64,000 bases of DNA from Streptomyces sp. AC555_RSS877 (GCF_019049245.1 NZ_JAGMUK010000039.1:1-64000); one strand, 5' to 3'. Counted from the first letter of the stretch, positions 54,902 through 63,799 are shown. Made by a program: numbers and translations. Notes: generated by a model not told the origin, from the sequence alone.

Positions 54902-56896
54902 TCACGCTCCCGTGGCGACGAGGACTGCGGCGACCACCAGGACGACGGTGCCGGCGAGCAGCGCGCTCACATAGGTCTGCAGATTGCCGGTCTGGGCCCG
55001 CCGGACGGCGGCTCCCAGCAGGCGGGGCAGCGCACCCGCGCCGCGTACGTAAGTGTCGACGACCTCACGGTCGAGGAACCGGACGAGGGTGGCTCCGGCC
55101 TGGACCGGACGGACGAAGAGGGTCGCGTACACGGCGTCGAGGTGGAAGCCGACGGCTGCGTGGCGGTGCAGTGGGCCGAGCAGGAGACGTCCCGGGTCCG
55201 CAGGGTCGGGGGCGTAGGCCACGTCTCCGTAGACCGGCTTGTGGCTGGCGATGGCCTCGGCCTCGACCTGTCCGGCGTCGCCCCCGGGGTGGGCCGCGAC
55301 CGCACCCAGCGGGACGCGGGACGCCAGCCCGGTGGTGTGCCGCCAGGCCGCGTAGGTGACGAGGCCGCCGACCAGGGCCACGCTCGTGCCGAGGACGGAG
55401 GTGGTCGGGGTCGGGGTCAGGTCACGGCCGTCGAACCAGTCGGGCAGCACGCGGTAGGCGAGTGTGCCGACGGCGAGGGACGGCACGGCGAGCACCCACA
55501 GCACCACGGTCATGGTGAGGGGCTGCCTGCCGTGGTCGGGGGCCTCGGCGCCCCGGCCGCGGAAGGCCAGCAGCCACAGGCGGGTCGCGTAGGCGGCGGT
55601 GAGCAGGGCCGTGAACAGTCCGGCGACGAGGACGGTCCAGCCCGCGGCGCCGGGGGCGTGCTCGGTGTGGCCGGTGGCGACGTGTTCGGCGGCGCCGAGG
55701 ACGGACTCCTTGGAGAAGAAGCCGCTGAAAGGCGGGATCGCGGCGAGCGCGAGGAGCGCCACGGTCATCGTCCAGTACGCGTCGGGGATGCGGTCGCGCA
55801 GGTTGCTCATGCGGGACATGGCGGCCAGCGAGTTGGTGCCGGCGGCGTGGATGATCACGCCCGCCGCGAGGAACAGCAGCGCCTTGAAGGCGCCGTGCGT
55901 GAGGAGGTGGAAGACGGCGGCTCCGCGGTCGCCGACGGCGAGGGCGCCGGTCATGTAGCCGAGCTGGCCGATCGTCGAGTAGGCGAGGACCCGCTTGATG
56001 TCGTCCTGGGCGAGCGCGGCGAGCGCCGAGCCGGCCATGGTGACGGCGGCCATGACGGCGAGGACGACCATCGCGGCCTGGGAGGCCTCGAAGACCGGGA
56101 GGAGACGGGCGACGAAGTAGACACCGGCGGCGACCATCGTCGCGGCGTGGATCAGCGCGGAGACGGGGGTCGGGCCCGCCATGGCGTCGGGGAGCCAGGT
56201 GTGCAGCGGGAACTGGGCCGACTTGCCTGCCACGCCGGCCAGGAGCAGCAGGGCGATCAGGGTCGGGTGGTCGAGTCCGCCGCTCGCGACGGCGCCGAGG
56301 ACACGGGTGATGCGGAAGGACCCGGCGTCGATGGCCAGCGCGAACAGGCCGATCAGAAAGGGGACGTCGCCGAGTTTGGTGACCAGGAAGGCCTTGAGGG
56401 AGGCGGCACGGGCCTCCGAGGTCTCCCAGTAGTGGCCGACCAGGAAGTACGAGCAGATGCCCATGATCTCCCAGCCGACCAGCAGCACCATGAGGTCGCC
56501 GGAGTAGACGACGAGCAGCATCGCGGAGGTGAAGAGGGAGACGAGGGCGGCGTACGAGGGGTAGCGCGGGTCGTCGCGGAGGTAGCCCGTGGAGTAGATC
56601 TGCACGCAGGTGGCGACGAGGCCGACCAGGACGGCGACGAGGGCTGCGAAGCCGTCGATGTGCAGGGCGAGTTCGATCGGGACCGAGCCGGTGGGTGTGA
56701 GCTCGGTGGCGGCGTCGACGGCCTGGTCGCCGCCCTGGCGCACGGCGACCACCACCGCGAACGCGAGGGCGGCGAGCGTCGGCAGGACGGCGAGCGGGCG
56801 GACGAAGCCGGGGGCCGTGCGGCCCAGGAGCAGGCCGGCGGCGGCGCCCAGAAACGGAAGGAGGGGGACGAGGACGGCGAGGGTGGTCGTGGTCAC
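54902..56896 (-). CDS. nuoL: NADH-quinone oxidoreductase subunit L
   Basis: A 664-residue antiporter-like subunit with the long C-terminal helix. VGWEIMGICSYFLVGHYWETSEARAASLKAFLVTKLGDVPFLIG and GKSAQFPLHTWLPDAMAGPTPVSALIHAATMVAAGVYFVARL are signature segments. The GTG or ATG start region overlaps the nuoK stop by 4 nt. Nothing is missing in the core helices. Confidence 0.96.
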   Translation of the reverse strand: MTTTTLAVLVPLLPFLGAAAGLLLGRTAPGFVRPLAVLPTLAALAFAVVVAVRQGGDQAVDAATELTPTGSVPIELALHIDGFAALVAVLVGLVATCVQIYSTGYLRDDPRYPSYAALVSLFTSAMLLVVYSGDLMVLLVGWEIMGICSYFLVGHYWETSEARAASLKAFLVTKLGDVPFLIGLFALAIDAGSFRITRVLGAVASGGLDHPTLIALLLLAGVAGKSAQFPLHTWLPDAMAGPTPVSALIHAATMVAAGVYFVARLLPVFEASQAAMVVLAVMAAVTMAGSALAALAQDDIKRVLAYSTIGQLGYMTGALAVGDRGAAVFHLLTHGAFKALLFLAAGVIIHAAGTNSLAAMSRMSNLRDRIPDAYWTMTVALLALAAIPPFSGFFSKESVLGAAEHVATGHTEHAPGAAGWTVLVAGLFTALLTAAYATRLWLLAFRGRGAEAPDHGRQPLTMTVVLWVLAVPSLAVGTLAYRVLPDWFDGRDLTPTPTTSVLGTSVALVGGLVTYAAWRHTTGLASRVPLGAVAAHPGGDAGQVEAEAIASHKPVYGDVAYAPDPADPGRLLLGPLHRHAAVGFHLDAVYATLFVRPVQAGATLVRFLDREVVDTYVRGAGALPRLLGAAVRRAQTGNLQTYVSALLAGTVVLVVAAVLVATGA

Positions 56897-57318
56897 GCGG
56901 TGGCCTCAGCCTTCCCGGCCCGGTCGGCCGGGCCGGCCGTGAGGGCGTCACTGTCGGAGCCGTCCGAACCGTCGGAGCCGTCGGCCGGGTGGCTCTCGTG
57001 GCCCTCGGCGGTGTCGCGGAGCTTGTCGATGTCCGCAGTGCCGCGGTTGCGGTGCACGGCGAGGACGATCGCCAGGCCGATGCCGATCTCGGCGGCGGCG
57101 ATGGCGATGGTGAACAGGGTCAGGGCCTGGCCGGAGTGCAGGGTCTCCTCGGCGGTCCGGCTGAGCCAGACGTCGAAGGCGACGAGGTTGAGATTGACGG
57201 CGTTGAGCATCAGCTCGACCGACATCAGGACCAGGATCGCGTTGCGGCGGGCGAGTACGCCGTACAGGCCGGTGCAGAAGAGGAGGGCGGCGAGAACAGC
57301 GGGATAGGCGAGGTGCAT
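56893..57318 (-). CDS. nuoK: NADH-quinone oxidoreductase subunit K, with acidic tail
   Basis: A 141-residue protein. The first 100 residues are the three-helix NuoK, with RRNAILVLMSVELMLNAVNLNLVAF (proton-path Glu in VEL) and ALTLFTIAIAAAEIGIGLAIVLAVHRNRGT. The last 40 residues, after DIDKLRDTAEGHESHP, form a low-complexity tail with a DGSDGSDGSD run, absent from usual NuoK. The ATG overlaps the nuoJ stop as ATGA. Confidence 0.94.
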   Translation of the reverse strand: MHLAYPAVLAALLFCTGLYGVLARRNAILVLMSVELMLNAVNLNLVAFDVWLSRTAEETLHSGQALTLFTIAIAAAEIGIGLAIVLAVHRNRGTADIDKLRDTAEGHESHPADGSDGSDGSDSDALTAGPADRAGKAEATA

Positions 57319-57953
57319 CAGCCGGCCCCTTCCATGTCGCGCCGGGTGTCCCGGGCGCCGGGGACACCCGGGCCTGTCCCCGCCGCCTCCGCCTTGGTCT
57401 TGCGGGACAGGACGATCGCGCCGACCAGGGCGGCGAGGAGGAGGACGGAAAGGGCCTCGAAGGGGAGGACCCAGTTCTGGAAGAGGCTGGCACCGGTGGC
57501 CTCGGTGGAGCCCGCTGCCGGACCGTCCAGGTCGATCCAGGTGGTGCGGAAGGCGTCGACGACGACCCAGACCAGGGCGGCCGCGGCGGCGACGGCGACG
57601 GTGAGGGCGGCCCAGCGGTTGCCGGAGTCGGCGTCCGGGGAGCGGCCGATGGGGGCCCTGGTGAGCATCAGACCGAACAGGAGGAGGACGACGACGGAGC
57701 CGACATAGATGAGGACCTGCACCCAGGCGATGAACTCCGCGGTGAGCAGGAGGTACTCCACGGCGAGCCCGCCGAGGGTCACCACCAGCCACAGGGCGGC
57801 GTGCACCAGCTGCTTGGTGGTGACGGTGACCAGTGCGGCGCCGAACGTGACCAGGCCGACGAGGAGGAAGGCGATCTCGACGCCGGTCGGGGAGAGGAAG
57901 CCGTGGGTCTCGGTGGCGGCCGTGAGGGAACCGGCGGCTGCTGCGAGGGTCAT
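57318..57953 (-). CDS. nuoJ: NADH-quinone oxidoreductase subunit J
   Basis: A 211-residue subunit with five hydrophobic segments. VHAALWLVVTLGGLAVEYLLLTAEFIAWVQVLIYVGSVVVLLLFGLMLTR is the family signature, with the central Glu/Gly-rich helix. The C-terminal 25 residues are hydrophilic. The ATG at 57951-57953 overlaps the nuoI stop (ATGA). Confidence 0.94.
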   Translation of the reverse strand: MTLAAAAGSLTAATETHGFLSPTGVEIAFLLVGLVTFGAALVTVTTKQLVHAALWLVVTLGGLAVEYLLLTAEFIAWVQVLIYVGSVVVLLLFGLMLTRAPIGRSPDADSGNRWAALTVAVAAAAALVWVVVDAFRTTWIDLDGPAAGSTEATGASLFQNWVLPFEALSVLLLAALVGAIVLSRKTKAEAAGTGPGVPGARDTRRDMEGAG

Positions 57954-58621
57954 GCGTCCCCCTCCTGCCGGGGCTGGTCCGTCTGCTGCTTCGACTCGCC
58001 CATCGGCCGGGTGGGCTGCTCGGCCGCGCGGGCCTGCTCGTCCGCGTGCGGCTCGCTGCGCGGCTCGGCCGTCTGCCGGGCCGCGAGCTTCTCCGCCGTC
58101 TTGCGGGCGGCGGCGATCTCCTTCGGCTCCTCCGCGGCGGGGTCGAGGGCGGGCGGGGCCGGGACGGTCCACATCCACTCGCGGAGCTTGTCGCGCTCGT
58201 GGGTGAGGTCGCGGATGTCGGTCTCGGCGTACTCGAACTCCGGGGACCAGAACAGGGCGTCGAAAGGACAGACCTCGATGCAGATACCGCAGTACATGCA
58301 CAGGGAGAAGTCGATGGCGAAGCGGTCGAGGACGTTGCGGCTGCGCTCGCGGCCGCCGGGGGCCGCCGCCGGGACCGTCTCCTTGTGGGAGTCGATGTAG
58401 ATGCACCAGTCCGGGCACTCGCGGGCGCACAGCATGCAGACCGTGCAGTTCTCCTCGAAGAGGCCGATGACGCCGCGGGTGCGGGGCGGGAGGTCGGGCT
58501 GGACGTCCGGGTACTGCTCGGTGACGGTCTTCTTCGTCATCGTGCGGAGGGTGACGGCCAGGCCCTTGGCGAGGCCGGAGCCGGGGATGCGGGGCCGGGT
58601 GGGCGGTACAGAGGCAGCCAT
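57950..58621 (-). CDS. nuoI: NADH-quinone oxidoreductase subunit I, with long tail
   Basis: A 223-residue ferredoxin-like subunit. Two 4Fe-4S motifs are complete: Cys59, 62, 65, 69 (CTVCMLCARECP) and Cys108, 111, 114, 118 (CMYCGICIEVCP). The final 70 residues, after RDLTHERDKLREWMW, are charged and Ala/Glu-rich and are not part of a normal NuoI. The ATG at 58619-58621 follows nuoH by 2 bp. Confidence 0.95.
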   Translation of the reverse strand: MAASVPPTRPRIPGSGLAKGLAVTLRTMTKKTVTEQYPDVQPDLPPRTRGVIGLFEENCTVCMLCARECPDWCIYIDSHKETVPAAAPGGRERSRNVLDRFAIDFSLCMYCGICIEVCPFDALFWSPEFEYAETDIRDLTHERDKLREWMWTVPAPPALDPAAEEPKEIAAARKTAEKLAARQTAEPRSEPHADEQARAAEQPTRPMGESKQQTDQPRQEGDA

Positions 58622-58623
58622 GG

Positions 58624-59592
58624 TTACTGGATCACCACCTTGACGATGCCGGTGAGGGCGATCTGGGCGAGGGAGAGGGGGACGAGAAGGGTCCAGGAGA
58701 GTTTTTGGAGCTGGTCCTCGCGCAGGCGGGGATAGGTGACGCGGAGCCAGATGACGACGAAGGCCAGCACGGCCGCCTTCAGGAGGGTCCAGACCCAGCC
58801 GAGGCCGTCGGCGCCCCAGGGGCCGTGCCAGCCGCCCAGGAAGAGGACGGTGGTCAGACCGCACAGGACGACGATTCCGGCGTACTCGGCGAGGAGGAAC
58901 AGCGCGAAGCGGAGGCCCGTGTACTCGGTGTAGGCGCCGAAGATGATCTCCGAGTCGGCGACCGGCATGTCGAAGGGCGGGCGCTGGAGCTCGGCGAGGC
59001 CGGCCACGAAGAAGACGATCGCGCCGACGATCTGCCAGGGCAGCCACCACCACTCGAAGGCGTCGAGGATGCCGGGGAGCGAGACCGTGCCGGCCGCCAT
59101 CGCCACCGAGGCGGCGGTGAGCAGCATCGGGAGTTCGTAGGCGAGGAGTTGGGCGGCGGTGCGCAGGCCGCCGAGGAGGGAGAACTTGTTGGCGGAGGCC
59201 CAGCCGGCCATGAGCGAGCCGAGGACTCCTACGCCCATGACGGCGAGGACGAAGAAGACGCCCGCGTCGATGACCTCGCCGACGGCGCCCTCGCCGGGGC
59301 CGATGGGGATGGCGAGGAGGACCAGGAGGTACGGGAGGAGAGCCACGGCGGGGGCGAGTTGGAAGATACGGCGGTCCGCGCCCGCGGGTACGACGTCTTC
59401 CTTCTGCGCGAACTTCACTCCGTCGGCGACGAGTTGGGCCCAGCCATGGAAGCCGCCGGCGTACATCGGGCCGAGGCGGCCCTGCATGTGGGCCATGACC
59501 TTGTGCTCCGTCTGGCCCACGATCAGGGGGAAGGTGAGGAAGACGACAAAGACGATCAGGAGTCGCAGGGCGACGTCGAGAGCGTCGTTCAC
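58624..59592 (-). CDS. nuoH: NADH-quinone oxidoreductase subunit H
   Basis: A 322-residue eight-helix subunit that forms the quinone site with NuoB and NuoD. MAHMQGRLGPMYAGGFHGWAQLVADGVKFAQKEDVVPAGADRRIFQLAP and AELQRPPFDMPVADSEIIFGAYTEYTGLRFALFLLAEYA are diagnostic and keep the acidic residues of the E-channel. In this cluster the usual quinone-site partner NuoD is missing. The ATG overlaps the nuoC stop (ATGA). Confidence 0.96.
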   Translation of the reverse strand: MNDALDVALRLLIVFVVFLTFPLIVGQTEHKVMAHMQGRLGPMYAGGFHGWAQLVADGVKFAQKEDVVPAGADRRIFQLAPAVALLPYLLVLLAIPIGPGEGAVGEVIDAGVFFVLAVMGVGVLGSLMAGWASANKFSLLGGLRTAAQLLAYELPMLLTAASVAMAAGTVSLPGILDAFEWWWLPWQIVGAIVFFVAGLAELQRPPFDMPVADSEIIFGAYTEYTGLRFALFLLAEYAGIVVLCGLTTVLFLGGWHGPWGADGLGWVWTLLKAAVLAFVVIWLRVTYPRLREDQLQKLSWTLLVPLSLAQIALTGIVKVVIQ

Positions 59593-61160
59593 TGCGGGCC
59601 TCCTGCGGGGGCTTCGGGGTCTTCGGGATCTTCGAGGGCTTCGGAGTTATCGGGCTTGAGGTCGGGCTGTGTGCCGGGCTGCTTCAGGTCGGGCTTCGGG
59701 GCGCGCTCGGGGGTGGGTACCTGCTCGGTCTCGGCCCCCGGTTGGGCCCCGGGTTCGGCTTCGGGACCGGGATCGGCTTCGGATGCCTGAGCGGGCTCGG
59801 GCTCGGCGGTGGGCTCGGGCTCAGCGCCTCGATCGGGCTTCGGTTCGTCGAAGGCCGGGCGGGCGTGGTGCCAGGGGGCATCCGGGCTGCGCGGGGCGGT
59901 GGGGGCCTTCGCCGGCGTGCCTTCGGCTTCGCCGGCCGACGCTGCCGTGCCTGGCGTTGCCGCTCGCTGGCTCGCCGACCCGTCCGAGGCGGTGCGCGCC
60001 CGACGCCGGGCAACCGGCGCCTCGGGGGCCGGGGCGCCGGTGGCTTGGTCCTCGGGTGCCGGGGCATCCGTGGCCGGGGCGTCCGATGTCGGCCCATCCG
60101 TGGCCTGGGGCGTCTCGGTCTGGCTCGCGGAACCCTGCGCCGCCGTGCGGCTGCGCCTCGGCTCAGCGGGAGTGCCCGCAGACTCGGGTGCCTCCGCCTG
60201 ACCGGCCGCAGCCTCCGCCGGAGACGCAGACGTCTGACTCGCCGAACCCTCCGCCGCCGTGCGAGAACGCCTCGGCTCAGCCGCCGCGCCCGCAGACGCC
60301 GCCGACGCCTCCGTCTGACCCGCCGGGTACGCCACGGCCTCCGCCGGAGACGCCGCGGGCTGCCCCGTCGCCCCCTCGGCCGGGGACGCCGTCGGCCCGC
60401 CCGCCGCCCCCTGCTCCGAAGTCACCGCCGTCTGGCTTGCCGAACCCTCCGCCGCCGTACGCGCGCGGCGTACGGGTCGGTCGGGCCGGTCGGCTGCTGC
60501 TCGCGTCGGGCGTTCGCCGGCCGTCCGTGTTGGGCGTTCGCCCGTCGCGGCGCGGCCGGCGCCGCGGGTGGGGCGGGCGGGGGCCGGGGGGAGTTGGCCT
60601 TTCAGGGGGCCCCATTCGTTGGGGTCGGGGACGCCTGGGGGGAGCATCTGGCGGCGTTTGGGGCCGCCGTGTTCGGACTCGCCGGGTTCCTTGGCTCCGG
60701 GCCAGGCCTTGGCGACGCGGGCCGCGAGGACGAAGTCCTTGCGGAGGGGGTGGCCTTCGAAGGCCTCGGGGAGCAGGAGGTGGTCCAGGGAGGGGTGGCC
60801 TTCGAAGGCGATGCCGAACATCTCGTGGGTCTCGCGCTCGTGCCAGGCCGCCCCCGCGTAGACGTCGACGGCGGTCGGCAGGGCGGGGGCCTCGTGCGGG
60901 ACGGTCGTACGGACGAGGAGCCGGCGTACCGGGGAGAGGGCGACGACGTGGGCGCAGACGCGGAAGCCGGTGCCCGGTTCGTCGACCGCGCTGAGCCAGT
61001 CGAAGTAGGTGCAGCCGAGGCGGTCGCGGGCGGCTTCCAGGGCCGGGATCCAGGAGGCCGGCGGCACGTCCACCGTCAGGACTTCGTACGACTCCTCCGC
61101 GGTGGCCTCCGCGCCGAACAGTTCCTCGGCGGGGGCGGGCAGCCAGCCGACCTCGGTCAT
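59589..61160 (-). CDS. nuoC: NADH-quinone oxidoreductase subunit C with long repeat-bearing tail
   Basis: A 523-residue protein; typical NuoC has 150-250 residues. Residues 1-150 are the 30-kDa domain, with the signature HERETHEMFGIAFEGHP and LDHLLLPEAFEGHPLRKDF. Residues about 185-523 are low complexity (Pro, Ala, Glu, Thr, Arg). They include four copies of a 14-residue R-R-[AS]-R-T-A-x-x-G-S-A-S-Q-[TR] motif at 231-244, 297-310, 335-348 and 386-399. The final part is Glu/Pro/Asp rich. The frame has no break and codon bias persists, so it looks like a true coding extension. The ATG overlaps the nuoB stop. Confidence 0.92.
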   Translation of the reverse strand: MTEVGWLPAPAEELFGAEATAEESYEVLTVDVPPASWIPALEAARDRLGCTYFDWLSAVDEPGTGFRVCAHVVALSPVRRLLVRTTVPHEAPALPTAVDVYAGAAWHERETHEMFGIAFEGHPSLDHLLLPEAFEGHPLRKDFVLAARVAKAWPGAKEPGESEHGGPKRRQMLPPGVPDPNEWGPLKGQLPPAPARPTRGAGRAATGERPTRTAGERPTRAAADRPDRPVRRARTAAEGSASQTAVTSEQGAAGGPTASPAEGATGQPAASPAEAVAYPAGQTEASAASAGAAAEPRRSRTAAEGSASQTSASPAEAAAGQAEAPESAGTPAEPRRSRTAAQGSASQTETPQATDGPTSDAPATDAPAPEDQATGAPAPEAPVARRRARTASDGSASQRAATPGTAASAGEAEGTPAKAPTAPRSPDAPWHHARPAFDEPKPDRGAEPEPTAEPEPAQASEADPGPEAEPGAQPGAETEQVPTPERAPKPDLKQPGTQPDLKPDNSEALEDPEDPEAPAGGPQ

Positions 61161-61774
61161 CGTTCCTCCCCCGAGGCCGGGGCCGAGGGGGCCGGGTCCG
61201 GCGGCCGGACGAGCCCGCTCTGGAGTGCCGCGGCCGACGGACGGGCCGTCCCGTACCGCTCCGCGAGGGATTCCCGGGCGATCTTCTCCTGGAGTTTGAG
61301 GATGCCCTGGAGCAGCGCCTCGGGCCGGGGCGGGCAGCCGGGGACGTAGACGTCGACCGGGATGATCTGGTCGACGCCCTTGGTGACGGAGTAGGAGTCC
61401 CAGTACGGGCCGCCGCAGTTGGAGCAGGCGCCGAAGGAGATGACGTACTTCGGCTCGGGCATCTGCTCGTAGAGGCGTTTCACGGCCGGCGCCATCTTGT
61501 CCGTGACCGTGCCGGAGACGACCATCAGGTCGGCCTGGCGTGGGCCGGGCGCGAAGGGGATCACGCCGAGGCGGATGAAGTCGTGGCGGGCCATCGACGC
61601 GGCGATGAACTCGATCGCGCAGCAGGCGAGGCCGAAGTTGAAGACCCAGAGCGAGTAGCGGCGGCCCCAGTTCAGGATCACCTTCATCGGCTCGGGTGCG
61701 AGGCGCGCGAGGGCGCCGAGGCGCTGCGGCTCGGGGAGCAGCACAGGCTGGGAAGGAGTCGGGGTCACGTCCAT
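61157..61774 (-). CDS. nuoB: NADH-quinone oxidoreductase subunit B
   Basis: A 205-residue subunit with cluster N2. Ligands Cys51 and Cys52 (LACCAIEF), Cys117 (FGACSNCGG) and Cys147 (VPGCPPRPEALL) are all present, so the N2 site is intact. The start MDVTPTPSQ at 61772-61774 overlaps the nuoA end by 10 nt. RYSLWVFNFGLACC and QADLMVVSGTVTDKMAPAVKRLYEQMPEPKYVISFGAC are standard. Confidence 0.96.
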   Translation of the reverse strand: MDVTPTPSQPVLLPEPQRLGALARLAPEPMKVILNWGRRYSLWVFNFGLACCAIEFIAASMARHDFIRLGVIPFAPGPRQADLMVVSGTVTDKMAPAVKRLYEQMPEPKYVISFGACSNCGGPYWDSYSVTKGVDQIIPVDVYVPGCPPRPEALLQGILKLQEKIARESLAERYGTARPSAAALQSGLVRPPDPAPSAPASGEER

Positions 61775-62160
61775 GTCAGGACGCCCTTCTTGTACGCGTA
61801 CAGCAGACCCACGGCCAGGAAGCCGAGGAAGATGAACATCTCCACGAGGGTGGTCGCGCCGTAGCCGGGAGCGGCGAAGACCGTGGCCCAGGGGAAGAGG
61901 AAGATCGAGTCGACGGCGAAGATGACGTACAGGAACGCGTAGACGTAGTAGCGGACCTGGGTGTGGGCCCAGCCCTCGCCGACGGGGTCGACGCCGCACT
62001 CGTACGTCAGGAGCTTCTCGGGGGTGGGGACCACGGGTCGCAGCAGGCGCCCGGCTCCGAAGGCGACGGCCACGAACAGCACGCCGACGGCGGCGAGCAG
62101 CCCGACGACCGAGTACGACTGGAAATACTCCGCCGCGATGACGACGGTCGGTTCCGGCAC
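61765..62160 (-). CDS. nuoA: NADH-quinone oxidoreductase subunit A
   Basis: A 131-residue three-helix subunit. TYECGVDPVGEGWAHTQVRYYVYAFLYVIFAVDSIFLFPWA is diagnostic and keeps the Glu/Asp pair. The GTG at 62158-62160 has GAGGGG upstream. First gene of the cluster, with a promoter candidate about 100 bp upstream. Confidence 0.95.
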   Translation of the reverse strand: MPEPTVVIAAEYFQSYSVVGLLAAVGVLFVAVAFGAGRLLRPVVPTPEKLLTYECGVDPVGEGWAHTQVRYYVYAFLYVIFAVDSIFLFPWATVFAAPGYGATTLVEMFIFLGFLAVGLLYAYKKGVLTWT

Positions 62161-62262
62161 GTCAGCCCCTCGCTCTCTGACCTTGGACCCTGGACTCTTG
62201 CCTACGGACTCTGAACTGCGGAATCCGGACTACGACTGTGTTGGACGATCTGTACGCACGGG

Positions 62263-62290
62263 AGTCTAGGCCCTGCTAAAGAGAGCGTAA
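62263..62290 (-). promoter_or_regulatory. candidate promoter of the partial nuo cluster
   Basis: On the minus strand TTACGC (62285-62290), a 16-bp spacer and TAGACT (62263-62268), about 103 bp before nuoA. It lies in the 244-bp divergent region between nuoA and the sensor kinase gene. Confidence 0.45.
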
Positions 62291-62404
62291 GCAGCCCGTC
62301 ACGCCTTGGCGGAAACCACAGGTCGTCGGGGTGGGGTTATCCCCAGGGGATCGGGGCGGCCCGCCTCATGGCGCGGCGGCCCGCAGCGCGGCACGCTAAC
62401 CCAT

Positions 62405-63634
62405 ATGACCGAACGTGTCCCGTCCTCGAGACCCAGCCAAGAGGCAGGCAGCGACCGCCTGCCGCCTGTCCGTTTCGCCTTCGACCGGCACACCTGGAAG
62501 GAGATCGCGCACCTCCTGGCGAACCTTCCGGTGGCACTGCTCGGATTCACCTACGTCATGACGGTGCTCCTCACCGGCTTCTGGCTGACCGTCACGGTGA
62601 TCGGCTTCCCGTTGCTCGCGGCCGGCCTGATGGGTGCCCGGCAGCTGGGCAAGCTGGAGCGGGCGCGGGCCAGGGTGCTGCTCGGCGTGCGGATCGACGA
62701 GCCGAGCCCCCTTCCCCTGCGCAGCCGCAACAGCGGTTTCCTCGCACAGTTGTGGATGGGGATCAAGGACCCGGTCGGCTGGCGGACGGTGCTGTACGAG
62801 TTCGTCCGGCTGCCCTGGGGTGTCTTCACCTTCACCCTCACGCTGACCTCGTTGTTCGTGCTGTGGCCGGTGCTGCCGTTCATCGCGCGGGGTCTGACCA
62901 ACGTGGACCGGGCGATGGTGCGCGGCCTGCTGTCGCCGTCCGACGAACTGGAGCGGCGGATCGCCGAGCTGGAGTCGGACCGGGGGGTCGTGGTCGACAC
63001 GGCCGCCGCCGATCTGCGGCGGATCGAGCGCGATCTGCACGACGGGGCGCAGGCCCGGCTGGTCAACCTGGCCATGGGACTCGGCCTGGCCAAGGAGAAG
63101 CTGCTGGAGGACCCCGACACGGCGGCGGCGATGGTCGCGGAGGCGCACGGCGAGGTCAAGCTCGCGTTGCAGGAGCTGCGGGATCTGGCCCGGGGCATCC
63201 ATCCCGCCGTACTGACGGACCGCGGCCTGGACGCCGCCCTGTCCTCGGTCGCCTCGCGCTGCACGGTGCCGGTGAAGGTGACGGCCGACCTGCCCGCCAG
63301 ACCGGCCGCGGCCATCGAGGGCATCGCCTACTTCACCGTCTCGGAGCTGCTGCAGAACATCAGCAAGCACAGTGGGGCGAGGACCGCGTCCGTCGACGTG
63401 TGGCAGGCCGACGACCGGCTGCTGATCCAGGTGTGGGACGACGGCCACGGCGGCGCACGCCTCGACGGTGGTACCGGCATGCGCGGCCTCGCCGACCGGC
63501 TGGGCGCCGTCGACGGGCTGTTCGTCATCGACTCGCCGCCGGGCGGGCCGACCGTGGTCACCGCGGAGCTGCCGTGGCGGGACCGCTCACTCGACGCGAG
63601 GGAGCACTCGGGGGCCCGGGAGCCCAGGAGGTAG
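62405..63634 (+). CDS. sensor histidine kinase, NarL/HisKA_3 type
   Basis: A 409-residue membrane kinase. The N-terminal part (residues about 25-170) is the sensor domain with about four hydrophobic segments (HLLANLPVALLGFTYVMTVLLTGFWLTVTVIGFPLLAAG and later WGVFTFTLTLTSLFVLWPVLPF). His212 in RRIERDLHDGAQARL is the phospho-acceptor, followed by the HATPase with ELLQNISKHSGA (N box), VWDDGHGGA and GTGMRGLADRLGAV. The ATG at 62405 is the likely start; no clear ribosome site is present. A response regulator is expected nearby but is not in the window. Confidence 0.92.
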   Translation: MTERVPSSRPSQEAGSDRLPPVRFAFDRHTWKEIAHLLANLPVALLGFTYVMTVLLTGFWLTVTVIGFPLLAAGLMGARQLGKLERARARVLLGVRIDEPSPLPLRSRNSGFLAQLWMGIKDPVGWRTVLYEFVRLPWGVFTFTLTLTSLFVLWPVLPFIARGLTNVDRAMVRGLLSPSDELERRIAELESDRGVVVDTAAADLRRIERDLHDGAQARLVNLAMGLGLAKEKLLEDPDTAAAMVAEAHGEVKLALQELRDLARGIHPAVLTDRGLDAALSSVASRCTVPVKVTADLPARPAAAIEGIAYFTVSELLQNISKHSGARTASVDVWQADDRLLIQVWDDGHGGARLDGGTGMRGLADRLGAVDGLFVIDSPPGGPTVVTAELPWRDRSLDAREHSGAREPRR

Positions 63635-63799
63635 GGCACGGGGAGACAGGGCCGGGAGATGGGGCCCGGGAGGTAGGGAAAACCCCCCGTCCTGGACGCC
63701 GACTGACTCCATGGTCCGCGGACCTGCTGCCGAGCAGGGTGGAGGTACGACACGACGTACGACCGGACAGTCACGGAACGAGGGAGAAGGACGACGCCG

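Noticed and set aside
59669..61349. Rightward frames opposite nuoC
   Set aside because: They are Gly/Arg-rich mirror translations of the low-complexity nuoC tail; the leftward frame carries the NuoC domain and overlapping start/stop codons.
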